From the NCBI RefSeq assembly GCF_050948175.1, contig NW_027490097.1, forward strand, positions 1,798,001 to 1,862,000: 64,000 nucleotides of DNA. The letters run 5' to 3'. Position numbers and translations under genes: made by a program. Below are positions 1-13,030 of the stretch, piece after piece. The stretch is from Xylocopa sonorina (taxonomy: Eukaryota > Arthropoda > Insecta > Hymenoptera > Apidae). The notes beneath the pieces were generated by a model, which saw nothing but the letters and a program-made list of their open reading frames with translations, was not told where the DNA came from and made no database searches. Each line of letters starts with the position of its first letter. Positions within the stretch are counted from its first letter, which is position 1.

Positions 1-3000
1 TATCGCATCTCGTTTCTATGTTTCATGATAAGATGTAATGTTCATTGCGAAGTGTCATGTATACCTCGTGTTCCTTTCAAAAGAATGTAAATGCGACACT
101 TCCTTGCTAGGAAATAGCGTTTGCAGGTGTATACGTTTCGTGGCATTAGGGTTCTAATGCATCCCAAAACGCGATATCGCTTCTCATTTCTATGTCTCAT
201 GATAATATATAAGTTTCATTGCGGAGTGTTATGTATACCTCGTATTCACTCAAAAGAATGTAAACGCGACACTTCCTTGCCAGGAAATAGCATTTGCAGA
301 TGTCTACGTATCGTAGCATTAGAGTTCTAATGCTTCTCAAAGCGCGATATCGCTACTCAATGCTACGTTTCATGATAATATATAATATTCATTGTGGAGT
401 GTTATGTATAGCTCGTATTCACTTCAAAAGAATGTAAATGGGACACTTCCTTGCTTGGAAATAGCGTTTGCAGATGTCTACGTATCGAAGCAATAGAGTT
501 CTAAATCTTCGTAAAACATGATATCGCATCTCATTTCTATGTTTCATGATAATATATAATATTCATTGCGAAATGTAATGTATACCTCGCATACACTTCA
601 AATGAATGTGAATGCGACAGTTCCTTGCAAGGAAATAGTGTTTGCAGATATCTAGTATCGAAGCAATAGAGTTCTAAAGCTTCTTAAATCGCGATATCGC
701 ATCTTATTTCTATGTTTCGTGATAAGATATAATATTCATTGTGCAGTGTTATGTATACCTCGCATTCACCTCAAAAGAATGTAAGTGCGACACTTCCTTG
801 CTAGGAAATAGCGTTTGCAGATATCTACGTATCGAAGCAATAGTGTTCTGATGCCTCTTAAATCGCGATATCGCATCACATTTCTATGTTTCATGATTAG
901 ATATAATATTCATTGTGCAGTGTTATGTATACCTTGTATTCACTTCAAAAGTATGTAAATGCGACACTTCCTTGCTAGGGAGTAGCGTTTCCAGATGTCT
1001 ATGTATCGAAGCAATAGAGTTCTAATGCTTCTTATATCGTCATATCGCATCTCATTTCTATGTTTCATGATAAGATGTAATATTCATTGCGAAGTGTCAA
1101 GTATACATCGTATTCCTTTCAAAAGAATGTAAATGCGACACTTCCTTGATAGGAAGTAGCGTTTACAGATGTCTACGTATCGTAACATTAGGGTTCTAAT
1201 GCTTCTTAAATCGCCAAATAACATTTCATTCCTATGTTTCTTGATAAGATGTAATATTCATTGTGGAGTGTTATGAATACCTCGTATTCACTTCAAAAGA
1301 ATGTAAACGCGACACTTCCTTGTTAGGTAGTAGCGTTTGCAGATGTCTACGTAACCAAGCAATAGACATCTAATGCTTCATAGATCGCCATATCGCATCT
1401 CATTTCTATGCTTCATGATAAGATATACTATTCATTGCGAAGTGTTATGTATACCTCGTACTCACTTCAAAAGAATGTAAATGCGACACTTCCTTGCTAG
1501 GAAATAGCGTTTGCAGATGTCCACGTATCGAAGCAATAGAGTTCTAATGCTTCTTAAATCGTCACATTGCATCTCATGTCTATGTTTCATGATAATATAT
1601 AATATTCATTGTGCAGTGTTATGTATACCTCGTATTCACCTCAAAGGAATGTAATTGCGGCACTTCCTTGCTAGGAAACATCGTTTGCAGATGTCCACGT
1701 ATCGAAGCAACAGAGTTCTAATGCTACATAAATCGTCATATCGCATCCCATGTCTATGTTTCATGATTAGATATAATATTCATTGCGAAGTGTCATGTAT
1801 ACCTCGTATTCCTTTCAAAAGAATGCAAATGCGACACTTCCTTGCCAGGAAATAGCATATGCAGATGTCTACGTATCGTAGCATTAGAGTTCTAATGCTT
1901 CTCAAAACGCGATATCGCTACTCATTACTATGTTTCATGATAATATATAATATTCATTGTGGAGTGTTACGTATACCTCGATTTCACTTCAAAAAAATGT
2001 AGATGCGACACTTCCTTGCTTTGAAATAGCGTTTGCAGATGTCTTTGTATCGAAGCAATAGACATCTGATGCTTCTTAAATCGCCATATTACATCTCATT
2101 TCTATGTTTCATGATAAGTTATAGTGTTCATTGTGGAGTGCTATTTATTCCTCGTATTCAATTCAAAAGAATGTAACTGCGACACTTCCTTGCTAGGAAG
2201 TAGCGTTTGCAGATGTCTACGTACCGAAGAAAAAGGTTTCTAAAGCTTGCTAATTCGCGATATCGCATCTCATGTCTATGTTTCATGATAATATGTAATA
2301 TTCATTGCGAAATGTCATGTATACCTCGCATATACTTCAAATGAATGTGAATGCGACAGTTCCTTGCTAGGAAATAGTGTTTGCAGATATCTACGTATCG
2401 AAGCAATAGAGTTCTAATGCTTCTTAAATCGCGATATCGCATCTTATTTCTATGTTTCATGATAAGATATAATATTCACTGTGCATTGTTATGTATACCT
2501 CGTACTCACTTCAAAAGAATGTAAATGCGACACTTCCTTGCTAGGAAATAGCGTTTGCAGATGTCTACGTATCGAAGCAATAGGGTACTAAAGCTTGCTA
2601 GTTCGCGATATCGCATCTCATTTCTATGTTTCATGATAAGATATAATATTCATTGCGGAGTGTTATGTATACCTCGTATTCACTCAAAAGAATGTAAACG
2701 CGACACTTCCTTGCCAGGAAATAGCATATGCAGATGTCTACGTATCGTAGCATTAGAGCTCTAATGCTTATCAAAACGCGATATCGCTACTCAATGCTAT
2801 GTTTCATGATAATATATAATATTCATTGTGGAGTGTTATGTATACCTCGTATTCACTTCAAAAGAATGTAAATGCGACACTTCCATGCTTGGAAATAGCG
2901 TTTGCAGATGTCTACGTAACGAAGCAATAGAGTTCTAAATCTTCGTAAAACATGATATCGATACTCACTACCACGTTTCATTATAATATATAATATTCAT

Positions 3001-4096
3001 TGTGGAGTGTTATGTATACCTCGTATTCACTTCAAAAGAATGTAAATGCGACACTTCCTTGCTTGGTACTAGCGTTTGCAGGTATCTACATATCGAAGTA
3101 ATAGAGTTCTAATGCTTCTTAAATCGTCATACCGCATCTCATTTCTATGTTTCATGAGAAGATATAATATACAATGCGAAGAGTCATGTATACCTCGTAT
3201 TCCATTCAAAAGAAGGTAAATGCGACACTTCCTTGCTAGGATATAGCGTTGGCGGATGTCTACTTATCGAAGCAATAGAATTCTAATGCTTCTCAAAACG
3301 CGATATCGCATCTCATTCCTATGTTTCATGATAAGATATAATATTCATTGCGAAGTGTCATGTATACCTCGTATTCCATTCAAAAGAATGTAATTGCGAC
3401 ACTTCCTTGCTAGGAAATGGCGTTGGCAGATGTCTACGTATCGAAGCAATAGAGTTCTAATGCTTCTTAAATCGCGATATCGCATCTCATTTCTATGTTT
3501 CATGATAAGATATAATATTCATTGTGCAGTGTAATGTATACCTCGTATTCACTTCAAAAGAATGTAAATGCGACACTTCCTTGGTAGGAAGTAGCGTTTG
3601 CAGATGTCTACGTATCGAAGCAATAGATTTCTAATGCTTCTTAAATCGTCAAATCGCATCTCATTTCTATGTTTCACGATAATATATAATATTCATTGCG
3701 AAGTGCCATGTATACCTCGTATTCACCTCAAAAGGATGTCAATGCGACACTTCCTTGGTAGGAAGTAGCGTTTGCAGATGTCTACGTATCGTAGCAATGG
3801 AGTTCTAATGCTCCTCAAGACGCGAAATCGCTTCTTATATCTATGTTTCATGATAATCATTAATATTCATTGTGGAGTGTTATGTATACCTCGTATTCAC
3901 TTCAAAAGAATGTAAATGCGACACTTCCTTGATTGGAAATAGCGTTTGCAGATGTCTGCTTATCGAAGCAATAGTGTTCTAATGCTTCTGAAATCGTCAT
4001 ATCTTATCTCATTTCTATGTTTCATGATAAGATATAATATTCATTGCGAAGTGTCATGTATACATCGTATTCCTTTCAAAAGAATGTAAATGCGAC

Positions 4097-4114
4097 ACTT
4101 CCTTGCTAGGAAGT
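4097..4114. repeat. Hairpin-capable dyad of the satellite monomer (representative)
   Basis: ACTTCCT (4097-4103), loop TGCT, AGGAAGT (4108-4114): a perfect 7-bp dyad. The same dyad, or its 5-bp core TTCCT-nnnn-AGGAA, is present in most monomers of every array and on either strand. It is the clearest structural constant of the repeat besides the GCGATATCGC palindrome. Whether it forms in vivo cannot be seen from sequence. Confidence 0.75.
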
Positions 4115-4799
4115 AGCGTTTGCAGATGTCTACGTATCGAAGCAATAGAGTTCTAATGCTACTTATATCGCGATATCGCATCTCATATCTATGTTTCATG
4201 ATAAAATATAATATTCATTGCGAAGTGTCATGTATACCTCGTATTCACTTCAAAAGAATGTAAATGCGACACTTCCTTGCTAGGAAGTAGCGTTTGCAGA
4301 TGTCTACGTATCGAAGCAATAGAGTACTAATGCTACTCAAAACGCGATATCGCATCTCATTTCTGTGTTTCGTGATAAGATATAATATTCAGAGTGCAGT
4401 GTTATGTATACCTCGTATTCACTTCAAAAGAATGTAAATGCGACACTTCCTTGCTAGGGAATAGCGTTTACAGATGTCTACGTATCGAAGCAGTAGAGTT
4501 CTAATGCTTCTTTAATCGCGATATCGCATCACATTTCTATGTTTCATGATAAGATATCATATTCATTGTGCAGTGTTATGAATACCCCGTATTCACTTCA
4601 AAAGAATATAAATGCGACACTTCCTTGCTAGGAAATAGCGTTTGCAGATGTCTACGTATCTAAGCAATAGTTTTCAAATGTTTCTTAAATCGTCATATCG
4701 CATCTCATTTCTATGTTTCATGGTAAGATATAATATTCATTGCGAAGTGTCATGTGTACCTCGTATTCCTTTCAAAAGAATGTAGATGCCACACTTCCT

Positions 4800-5340
4800 T
4801 GCTAGGAAGTAGCGTTTGCAGATGTCTACGTATCGAAGCAATATGTATCTAATACTTCTTAAATCGCCATATCGCTTCTCATTTCTATGTTTCATGATAA
4901 TATATAATATTCACTGCGAAGTGTCATGTACACCCCGCATACACTACAAATGAACGTGAATGCGACACTTCCCTGCTAGGAAATAGCGTTTGCAGATGTC
5001 TACGTATCGAAGAAATAGTGTTCTAATGCTTCTTAAATCGCGATATCGCACCTCATATCTATGTTTCATGATAATATATAACATTCATTGCGGAGTGTCA
5101 TGTATACCACGCATACACTTCAAATGAACGTGAATGCGACACTTCCTTGCTAGGAAGTAGCGTTTGCAGATGTCTACGTATCGAAGCAATATGTATCTAA
5201 TACTTCTTAAATCGCCATATCGCTTCTCATTTCTATGTTTCATGATAATATATAATATTCACTGCGAAGTGTCATGTACACCCCGCATACACTACAAATG
5301 AACGTGAATGCGACACTTCCTTGCTAGGAAGTGGCGTTTG
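4800..5340 (+). repeat. Two-monomer reiteration (348-bp period) inside array 1
   Basis: The unusual variant ATGTATCTAATACTTC followed by ...TGTACACCCCGCATACACTAC occurs at 4,843 and again at 5,191, an offset of 348 bp = 2 x 174. A related copy lies near 6,061. The linked rare variants show local duplication of a dimer. Confidence 0.7.
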
Positions 5341-6490
5341 CAGATGTCTACGTATCGAAGCAATAGAGTTCTAAAGCTTCTTAAATCGCGATATCACAAC
5401 TCATTTCTATGTTTCATGACAAGATATAATATTCATTGTGCAGTTTTATGAATACCTCGTATTCACTTCAAAGGAATGTAAATGCGACACTTCCTTGCTA
5501 GGAAATAGCGTTTGCAGATGTCTACGTATCGAAGCAATAGATTTCTAAAGCTTGCTAATTCGCGATATCGCATCTCATATCTATGTTTCATGATAATATA
5601 TAATATTCATTGCGAAGTTTCATGTATACCACGCATAAAATTCAAACGAATGTGAATGCGACAGTTCCTTGCTGGGAAATAGTGTTTGCAGATGTCTACG
5701 TACCGAAGCATTGCAGTTCTAATGCTCCTTAAATCGTCATATCGCATCTCATTTCTATGTTTCATGATAAGATATAGTATTCATTGTACAGTGTTATGTT
5801 TACCTCTTATTCACTTCAAAAGAATGTAAATGCTACAATTTCTTGCTAGGAAATAGCGTTTGCAGATGTCTACGTATCGAAGCAATTGAGTTCCAATGCT
5901 TCTCAAATCGTCATATCGCATCTCATTTCTATGATTCATGGTAAGATATAATATTCATTGCGAAGTGTCATGTGTACCTCGTATTCCTTTCAAAAGAATG
6001 TAAGTGCCACACTTCCTTGCTAGGAAGTAGCGTTTGCAGATGTCTACGTATCGAAGCAATAGGTATCTAATACTTCTTAAATCGCCATATCGCTTCTCAT
6101 TTCTATGTTTCATGATAATATATAATATTCACTGCGAAGTGTCATGTATACCCCGCATACACTACAAATGAATGTAAATGCGACACTTCCTTCCTAGGAA
6201 ATAGCGTTTGCAGATGTCTACGAATCGAAGAAATAGTGTTCTAATGCTTCTTAAATCGCCATATTACATCACATTTCTATGTTTCATGATAATATACAGT
6301 ATTCACTGCGAAGTGTCATGTATACCCCGCATACACTACAAATGAATGTAAATGCGACACTTCCTTGCTAGGAAATAGCGTTTGCAGATGTCTACGTATC
6401 GAAGCAATAGTGTTCTAATGCTTCTTAAATCGCGATATCGCATCTCATATCTATGTTTCATGATAATATATAACATTCATTGCGAAGTGT

Positions 6491-8552
6491 CATGTATACC
6501 ACGCATACACTTCAAATGAACGTGAATGCGACACTTCCTTGCTAGGAAGTAGCGTTTGCAGATGTCTACGTATCGAAGCAATAGAGTTCTAAAGCTTCTT
6601 AAATCGCGATATCACAACTCATTTCTATGTTTCATGATAAGATATAATATTCATTGTGCAGTTTTATGAATACCTCGTATTCACTTCAAAGGAATGTAAA
6701 TGCGACACTTCCTTGCTTGGAAATAGCGTTTGCAGATGTGTACGTATCGAAGCAATAGTGTTCTAATGCTTCTTAAATCGCGATATCGCATCTCATTTCT
6801 ATGTTTCATGATATGATATAATATTCATTGTGCAGTGTTATGTATAGCTCTTATTCACTTCAAAAGAATGTAAATGCTACAATTTCTTGCTAGGAAATAG
6901 CGTTTGCAGATGTCTACGTATCGTGGTATTAGAGTTCTAATGCTTATCAAAAGGCGATATCGCTACTCATTACTATGTTTCATGATGAGATATAATATGC
7001 AGAGTGCAGCGTTATGTATATCTCGTCTATACTTCAAATGGATGTAAATGCGCCACTTCCTTTCTAGGAAATAGCGTTTGCCGATATCTGCGTATCGAAG
7101 CAATAGAGTTCTAATGCTTCTTAAATCGTGATATCGCACCTCATTTCTATGTTTCATGATAAGATATAATATTCATTGTGTAGTGTTATGTTTATCTCAT
7201 CTTTACTTCAAATGAATGTAAATGCGACACTTCCTTGCTAGGAAATAGCGTTTGCAGATGTCTACGTATCGAAGCAATAGTGTTCTAATGCTTCTTAAAT
7301 CGCGATATCGCATCTCATTTCTATGTTTCATGATAAGATGTAATATTCATTGCGAAGTGTCATGTATACCTCGTATTCCTTTCAAAAGAATGTAAATGCG
7401 ACACTTCCTTGCTAGGAAGTAGCGTTTGCAGATGCCTACGTATAGAACCAATAGACTTCTAATGCTTCTTAAATCGCCATATCGCATCTCATTTCTATGT
7501 TTCAAGTTAAGATATAATATTCATTGTGCAGTGTTGTGTATATCTCGTCTATACTTCAAATGGATGTAAATGCGACTCTCCCTTCCCAGGAAATAGCGTT
7601 TGCAGACGTCTACGTACAGTGGCATTAGAGTTCTAATGCTTCTTAAATCGCGATATCGCACCTCATATCTATGTTTCATGATAATATATAACATTCATTG
7701 CGAAGTGTCATGTATACCACGCATACACTTCAAATGAACGTGAATGCGACACTTCCTTGCTAGGAAGTAGCGTTTGCAGATGTCTACGTATCGAAGCAAT
7801 AGAGTTCTAATGCTACTTATATCGCGATATCTCATCTCATATCTATGTTTCATGACAATATATAATATTCATTGTGCAGTGTTATGTATATCTCGTCTAT
7901 ACTTCAAATGGATGTAAATGCGACACTTCCTTGCTAGGAAATAGCGTTTGCAGATGTGTACGTATCGAAGCAATAGTGTTCTAATGCTTCTTAAATCGCG
8001 ATATCGCATCTCATTTCTATGTTTCATGATATGATATAATATTCATTGTGCAGTGTTATGTATAGCTCTTATTCACTTCAAAAGAATGTAAATGCTACAA
8101 TTTCTTGCTAGGAAATAGCGTTTGCAGATGTCTACGTATCGTAGCATTAGAGCTCTAATGCTTATCAAAACGCGATATCGCTACTCAATGCTATGTTTCA
8201 TGATAATATATAATATTCATTGTGGAGTGTTATGTATACCACGCATACACTTCAAATGAACGTGAATGCGACACTTCCTTGCTAGGAAGTAGCGTTTGCA
8301 GATGTCTACGTATCGAAGCAATAGAGTTCTAAAGCTTCTTAAATCGCGATATCACAACTCATTTCTATGTTTCATGATAAGATATAATATTCATTGTGCA
8401 GTTTTATGAATACCTCGTATTAACTTCAAAGGAATGTAAATGCGACACTTCCTTGCTTGGAAATAGCGTTTGCAGATGTGTACGTATCGAAGCAATAGTG
8501 TTCTAATGCTTCTTAAATCGCGATATCGCATCTCATTTCTATGTTTCATGAT
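6491..8552 (+). repeat. Seven- and ten-monomer reiterations in array 1
   Basis: About 320 bp from 6,491 recur at 8,231 with offset 1,740 bp (10 x 174) and very few differences. They share the private variants AAAGCTTCTTAAATC, ATATCACAACTC and GTTTTATGAATACC. The block around 6,591 also matches 5,373 (offset 1,218 = 7 x 174), and the ATATGATATAATATTC variant at 6,811 recurs at 8,029 (again 1,218). Exact multiples of the monomer indicate unequal exchange. Confidence 0.75.
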
Positions 8553-9998
8553 AAGATATAATATTATTTGCGAAGTGTTATGTATACCTCGTATACACTT
8601 CAAAATAATGTAAATGCCACACTTCCTTGCTAGGAAATATCGTTTCCAGATGCCTACGTATCGAAGCAGTAGAGTTGTAATGCTTCTTAAAACGCGATAT
8701 CGCATCTCAATTCTATGTTTCATGATAGGAAATAATATTCATAGCCAAGTGTTATGTATACCTCGTCTGCACATCAAACGAATGTAAATGCTACACTTCT
8801 TTGGTAGGAAATTGTGTTTCCAGATGTCTACGTATGGGAGCAATAGTGTTCTAGTGCTGCTTAAAACGCAATATCGCATGCCATTTCTATGCTTCATGAT
8901 AAGATATAGTATTCATTTCGAACTGTTATTTATACTTCGTCTACACTTCAAAAGAATGTAAATGCCACACTTCCTTGCTAGGAGATGCGTTTCCAGAAGT
9001 CTACGTATCGAATCAATAGAGTTCTAATGCTTCCTAAAACGCGATATAGCATCTTATTTCTATGTTTGATGATAAGATATAATATTCATTGCGATGTGCT
9101 ATGTATACCTCGTCTGCACTTCAAAAGAATGTAAATGCCACACGTCCTTGCCAGGAAATGCATTTCCAGATGTTTACGTATCGAAGCATTAGATTTCTAA
9201 TGTTTCTTAAAACGCGATATCGCATCTCAATTCTGTCACATGATAAGATGTAGTATTCAATGCGAAGTGTTATATTTACCACGTCTACACTTCAAGTGAA
9301 TGTAAATGCAACACTTCCGTGCTGGGAAATAGCGTTTCCTGATGTCTACGTATCGAAGCCATGGAGTTCTAATGCTTCCTGGAACGCGATATCGCATCTC
9401 ATGTATGTTTCATGATAAGATATAATATGATTTGCGATGTGTTATGTATACCTCGTCTACACTTCAAAAGAATGCAAATGCCACACTTCTTGGCTAGGAA
9501 ATTGCGTTTCTAGATGTCTACGCAACGAAGCAATAGATTTCTAACTCTTTATAAAACGCGATATCGCATATCAATTCTAAGTCACATGATAAGATGTAAT
9601 TTCAATGCAACGCGTTATGTATATCTCCTCTACACTTCAAATGAATGTAAATAGATCACTTCCTTGCTACGGAATATCGTTTCTATACCTGAAGGTTTAG
9701 AAGCAATAGAGTTCTAATGCTTCGTAAAACGCGGCTGCGCATCTTACTTCTATATTTCATGATAAGATGTAATATTCATAGCATCGCGTTATGCTTATCT
9801 GCTTCTGCATATGAATTGAGTGCGAACCCTATACTTTCTTGCCCGGGGATAGCGTTTCTAGATGTCCAGGTGCCGAAGCATTTAATTTGTCCTGCTTCAT
9901 GCACCTCAATATTGCATTTCATACAAACAGTTCAAAGTAAGTTAGAAGGTTGTAAAGCTCTATGCATCGCATTATGCTTATCTGCTTTTGTGCTTTAT

Positions 9999-10465
9999 AA
10001 TGCTCTGGGATGTGAGAAGGTCCTCAACCATCCTTAACCCCCTAAAGAGAAGTCAAAAGTCCAGCGGCCCTGCAGTCCACCAAGGAACCCCGAGGAAGAT
10101 GCAGGAGACCCGAGGACCACCAGCGAATTCAAGGAATCTGAAGAAGAGAACGTGAGAGCTTATTCGCTTAAGCGTCCCATTTCTTGTGTCGCATATTGTA
10201 TATTGTATCTTATATCGTGAAGCGAGTTATGATACCCGGTAATTTGCGGCGTGTTGCGTAGTTTCCCGTAGCCCTTCTTAGTTAAACCCACGTCGAGACC
10301 ATAAATAAACATGCCGTGACTTCAGTATCTCGCGACCTGAGTGTGTGTACTTGGCTAGGCGTAGTCGAGAGGAGGACCATTTCGAAGTTTCAAGGGTTGT
10401 TCCGCCCCAGGGTTCCCGGGGTCGTGTAGTCTATCCCTTTGCTACTTTCTGAGCAGCTGGCTCCC
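9999..10465 (+). mobile_element. 3' part of an LTR (degraded relative of the 56,950 element)
   Basis: Aligns in blocks with the 3' two-thirds of the LTR at 56,950. It starts at CTCTGGGATGTGAGAAGG (compare CTCCGGGTGTGAGAAG at 57,352). It then has CCACCAAGGAACCCCGAGGA (compare CCACCAAGGAGCCC at 57,583), a TATTGTATATTGTATC block, TTCAGTATCTCGCGA, CGTAGTCGAGAGGAGGA, and ends in CTGGCTCCCAAGA (compare CTGGCGCCCAAAGA at 58,139). The TATA-box segment of the better copy is deleted. AATAAA at 10,304-10,309 could be the LTR polyadenylation signal. The LTR 5' third is absent; F satellite lies immediately upstream. Confidence 0.8.
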
Positions 10466-11550
10466 AAGAAAAGTTGTACGTGAGCGGATACCTTGGAACG
10501 ATAGATCGCTTTAGATTAAAGTGCGTTTTACACCTTAAAGCATTTAGATGATTAACCCCTTCGAGCTTCCCTGACTTACTATATATAGGTTTCCGTCACA
10601 ACTAATAGGAACCATCACTTTACATAGATATATAGAACACACATAGTTTTAAACGTAGAACTGAGGATTTGAGAACTTACTTTGAAACGTTAGTAGTGAG
10701 AAATTCCATCGGATTTCATAGAAATTCAGAACTTGCTATGAAACATAGGCAGATAAGGGCCATCGCGTTGCTTAAAACTTTAGAACTTGCTTACTTCAAC
10801 AAAGATTTCTATTGGCTTCGTCCGTTCTTTTAGAAGAGTTTTTGATAAACCACATACTTTTCACGCTTCTGATATCTTTGAAAGTTCGCGAGATGTAATC
10901 GTTTAAGTTTTAAAATTATTACTTAGTGTGGATTATTATTTAGTAACTCGCTCGTAAACGAGTCTGCATAGGATTTAATCCATAAGTTTTTAAGCCTGGA
11001 ATTTATGCAGTTATTTGTTATTCACTTATTGCTCAAACGACAAAGATTCTGACCACTTCAAAATGGTTGACTTTCATCAATTTTCTTAAAAATTGGAATA
11101 CTGCCCAACTGCTTGCATTAAAGACTGTAATTAAAGCTTTCGAAACATTTTACCTCTTATAGATGAATTCTGGAATTGAAATTGAATGTTTGACTTTTCT
11201 AGCTCCTGTTTAGACATCTTTCTATTGGAATGTTCATGTATTTTTCATATTCGTAATTATTAAAAATGTTTTACTTGATTCTTTTATTTAATATTTAGAA
11301 TTTTCTGAGAAATATTTTTTATCGTAATGAACTATATAATTGCAATTATAATTCTTTATGAAGTAATAATAACAGAAAGGTATGTATCCATTCTTGTAGT
11401 TTTGTAAAGAGTATTTAATCTTACTGTCTAAAATGAAACATTGTGATCTGTTTACAATCTAATGGAATTTAATTACCTTTTGATTCAAATTCACAATGAT
11501 AATCTTCCATAGTTCAACAATTTTGTGAGCTGTCCTCAGGAATCCGCAGC
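10466..11550. other. AT-rich single-copy sequence, no gene seen
   Basis: Not satellite and not recognisably LTR. It contains several GAACTT(G)CT-like words between about 10,670 and 10,800, but no convincing repeat array, and all long frames are closed. It may include decayed internal retrotransposon sequence next to the LTR fragment; I see no reverse-transcriptase, protease or integrase motif. Confidence 0.5.
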
Positions 11551-11558
11551 TCAGTACT

Positions 11559-11565
11559 TATAAAA
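11559..11565 (+). promoter_or_regulatory. Candidate TATA box of the island gene
   Basis: TATAAAA at 11,559-11,565, about 70 bp before a possible 5' exon that would end at a good donor (ACG|GTAAGTATT at 11,697/11,698). Its position upstream of the candidate gene is the main support. In AT-rich DNA such a motif is common by chance. Confidence 0.25.
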
Positions 11566-11833
11566 TGAACGACACAAAGAACAGCCTAACCAAACGTATT
11601 CGAACCGATTTTTCAATACTAATCTTATCATGTTTAACTTATGCTGCAAACTATTGAAATGCCCTTCGAAAAGTGTTTATTCACAGTGAAGTAAACGGTA
11701 AGTATTACGCCTTCCACCACTGTTTACAATACGTATGTTTCATTTACTATCAAAGCCGTGAGTATTATCGCCTTTCTTTACTTTTTGTAACCTTCAATTC
11801 CTTCATGTTACAGATCGTTAAACTTGCTTTAAA

Positions 11834-12575
11834 ATGCTCTATCGTATTACGGAAGAATGGACATACCAATTCATTTTAAAAAATGAAGGTAACCTTCATA
11901 TGTCCAACATAACTCCACTTACAAAAAAACTATTTTCATCAACGGATGGCCCCTTTGTACTATGCAATTTTATATTAGCAAAAACTTCTATGAAACTTAT
12001 AGTTTCGTGGATATCTGAGGTGCTAATTATTACTGCTCCACCCTGTATATTGTTATGGATGTGTCGAACAAGGCAACGATGAACAGAGTTAAATTTAATA
12101 TTATGATGTTTATTATTTTACTTATAGTATATTTGTTTTTCTGGAATTTTGCCAAAAAACAATGTTCACGATGTCGACAGATGAATATATTTGCCTTAGA
12201 ATTACAAGAGCCAACAATTTCGAAAGTAGAATATTACTTTACTTCGCTAAGCGAATCATTGCAAACGTTAAGTAAAGTGCGTGCCTTTCAAAACAGTCAG
12301 ATGCAAATTACGATACAACGTTTCCAAGAAATGGTACGTGCCACTGTTTTTTAATTTCCGTTTATTTAATCAAAGGAAATTTAATTGAAATATCCGCAAA
12401 ATTTGAGGACAAAAAGTTATTGTAATTTTACGCAACATATATGATGGTGATAAAGGATAAGTTTACGGAACTGAAAATGGAAAGTAGCGAGCAGAAAAAG
12501 AAACTGATGGAGCTACAAAGTAGATTGATACATCCGTCAAATGATGATTCTAGGTTAATAAAATCTACTAATTAA
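11834..12575 (+). CDS. Candidate spliced gene: small single-pass membrane protein with helical tail
   Basis: I do not recognise this protein. A gene model that keeps frame is: non-coding first exon to 11,697; intron 11,698-11,813 (GTAAGT...TTACAG); coding exon 11,834-11,888; intron 11,889-12,019 (GTAACC...CTGAG, weak donor); exon 12,020-12,333; intron 12,334-12,455 (GTACGT...ATAAAG); exon 12,456-12,575 ending in TAA. The product would be 162 residues. A hydrophobic helix lies at about 44-62 (NIMMFIILLIVYLFFW), followed by basic and Cys residues (KKQCSRCR, 64-71) that suggest a cytosolic C-terminal side. A polar, heptad-like helical region follows (TSLSESLQTLSKVRAF, then TELKMESSEQKKKLMELQ). 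ATTAAA overlaps the stop codon. The last intron joins two open frames in phase 0, the strongest support. Alternative: decayed gene fragment. Codon use is AT-rich like the surroundings. Confidence 0.42.
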
Positions 12576-12985
12576 AGAACTATTGCAAAAATCAAGTATA
12601 ATCAATATTACTTGTGCTCAAAGGCTATAATAGAATTGGACCGAAATGGGTACAAAACAGGCAATTATATCTATACGTTCTATTCTATGCAAAGGCAAAT
12701 ATTTCAAAGAGAAAAGATGTGTTACTTACAAATTACTTATGTTCCTAGATATCTCACTAATTTAGGCTTTTTGTCTTGCAGAACTTATCATTCATGTAAC
12801 ATGTAAAGGGGTCGAAGAATAGTAAAAGATTTTTATATTTCATAGCCTCACTTGATACGTCGATTGGATCACGTAAAATATCGGACATTAATTGCATCTA
12901 CATCTTCAGACCTTAAATATATAATTGCAACAACATATTTAATAGCGTTTTAATAACATTTTTCTAATTGTTTATATCTATGTCT

Positions 12986-13030
12986 AATAAATATATATTA
13001 ATCGAATAAGTTGCTTTACCAAAGAATAAA
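12986..13030 (+). terminator. Candidate polyadenylation signals (AATAAA x2)
   Basis: AATAAA at 12,986-12,991 and at 13,025-13,030, 410-455 bp after the stop of the candidate gene. They could serve a long 3' UTR. Chance occurrence is likely in this base composition. Confidence 0.2.

Larger units (their letters stand above)
1..9880 (+). repeat. 174-bp satellite array 1 (F orientation), about 56 monomers
   Basis: Head-to-tail copies with the GCGATATCGC-like landmark recurring every 174 bp (for example 4171, 4345, 4519, 4693). Each unit carries in order a CGATATCGCATCTC block, a TTTCATGATAAGATATAAT block, TGTATACCTCG, GAATGTAAATGCGACACTTC, a short dyad TTCCT-TGCT-AGGAA, then GCAGATGTCTACGTATCGAAG. 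The window begins inside the array. Copies from about 8,700 rightwards are clearly more diverged, and the last recognisable monomer fades near 9,880. A 110-bp linker to 9,998 repeats one monomer fragment (TTATGCTTATCTGCTT) and is otherwise unrecognised. No gene is supported here; the short reading frames are repeat by-products. Confidence 0.97.

Noticed and set aside
1..9880. CRISPR array
   Set aside because: The period is 174 bp with the whole unit conserved, not short direct repeats with unrelated spacers.
12055..12354. Fragment of an ABC transporter membrane domain, from the LSESLQTLSKVRAF resemblance to SET..GLS.IRAF
   Set aside because: Only a short hydrophobic stretch and one motif agree loosely. 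The downstream exon is a polar helix and then stops, which does not fit that family.
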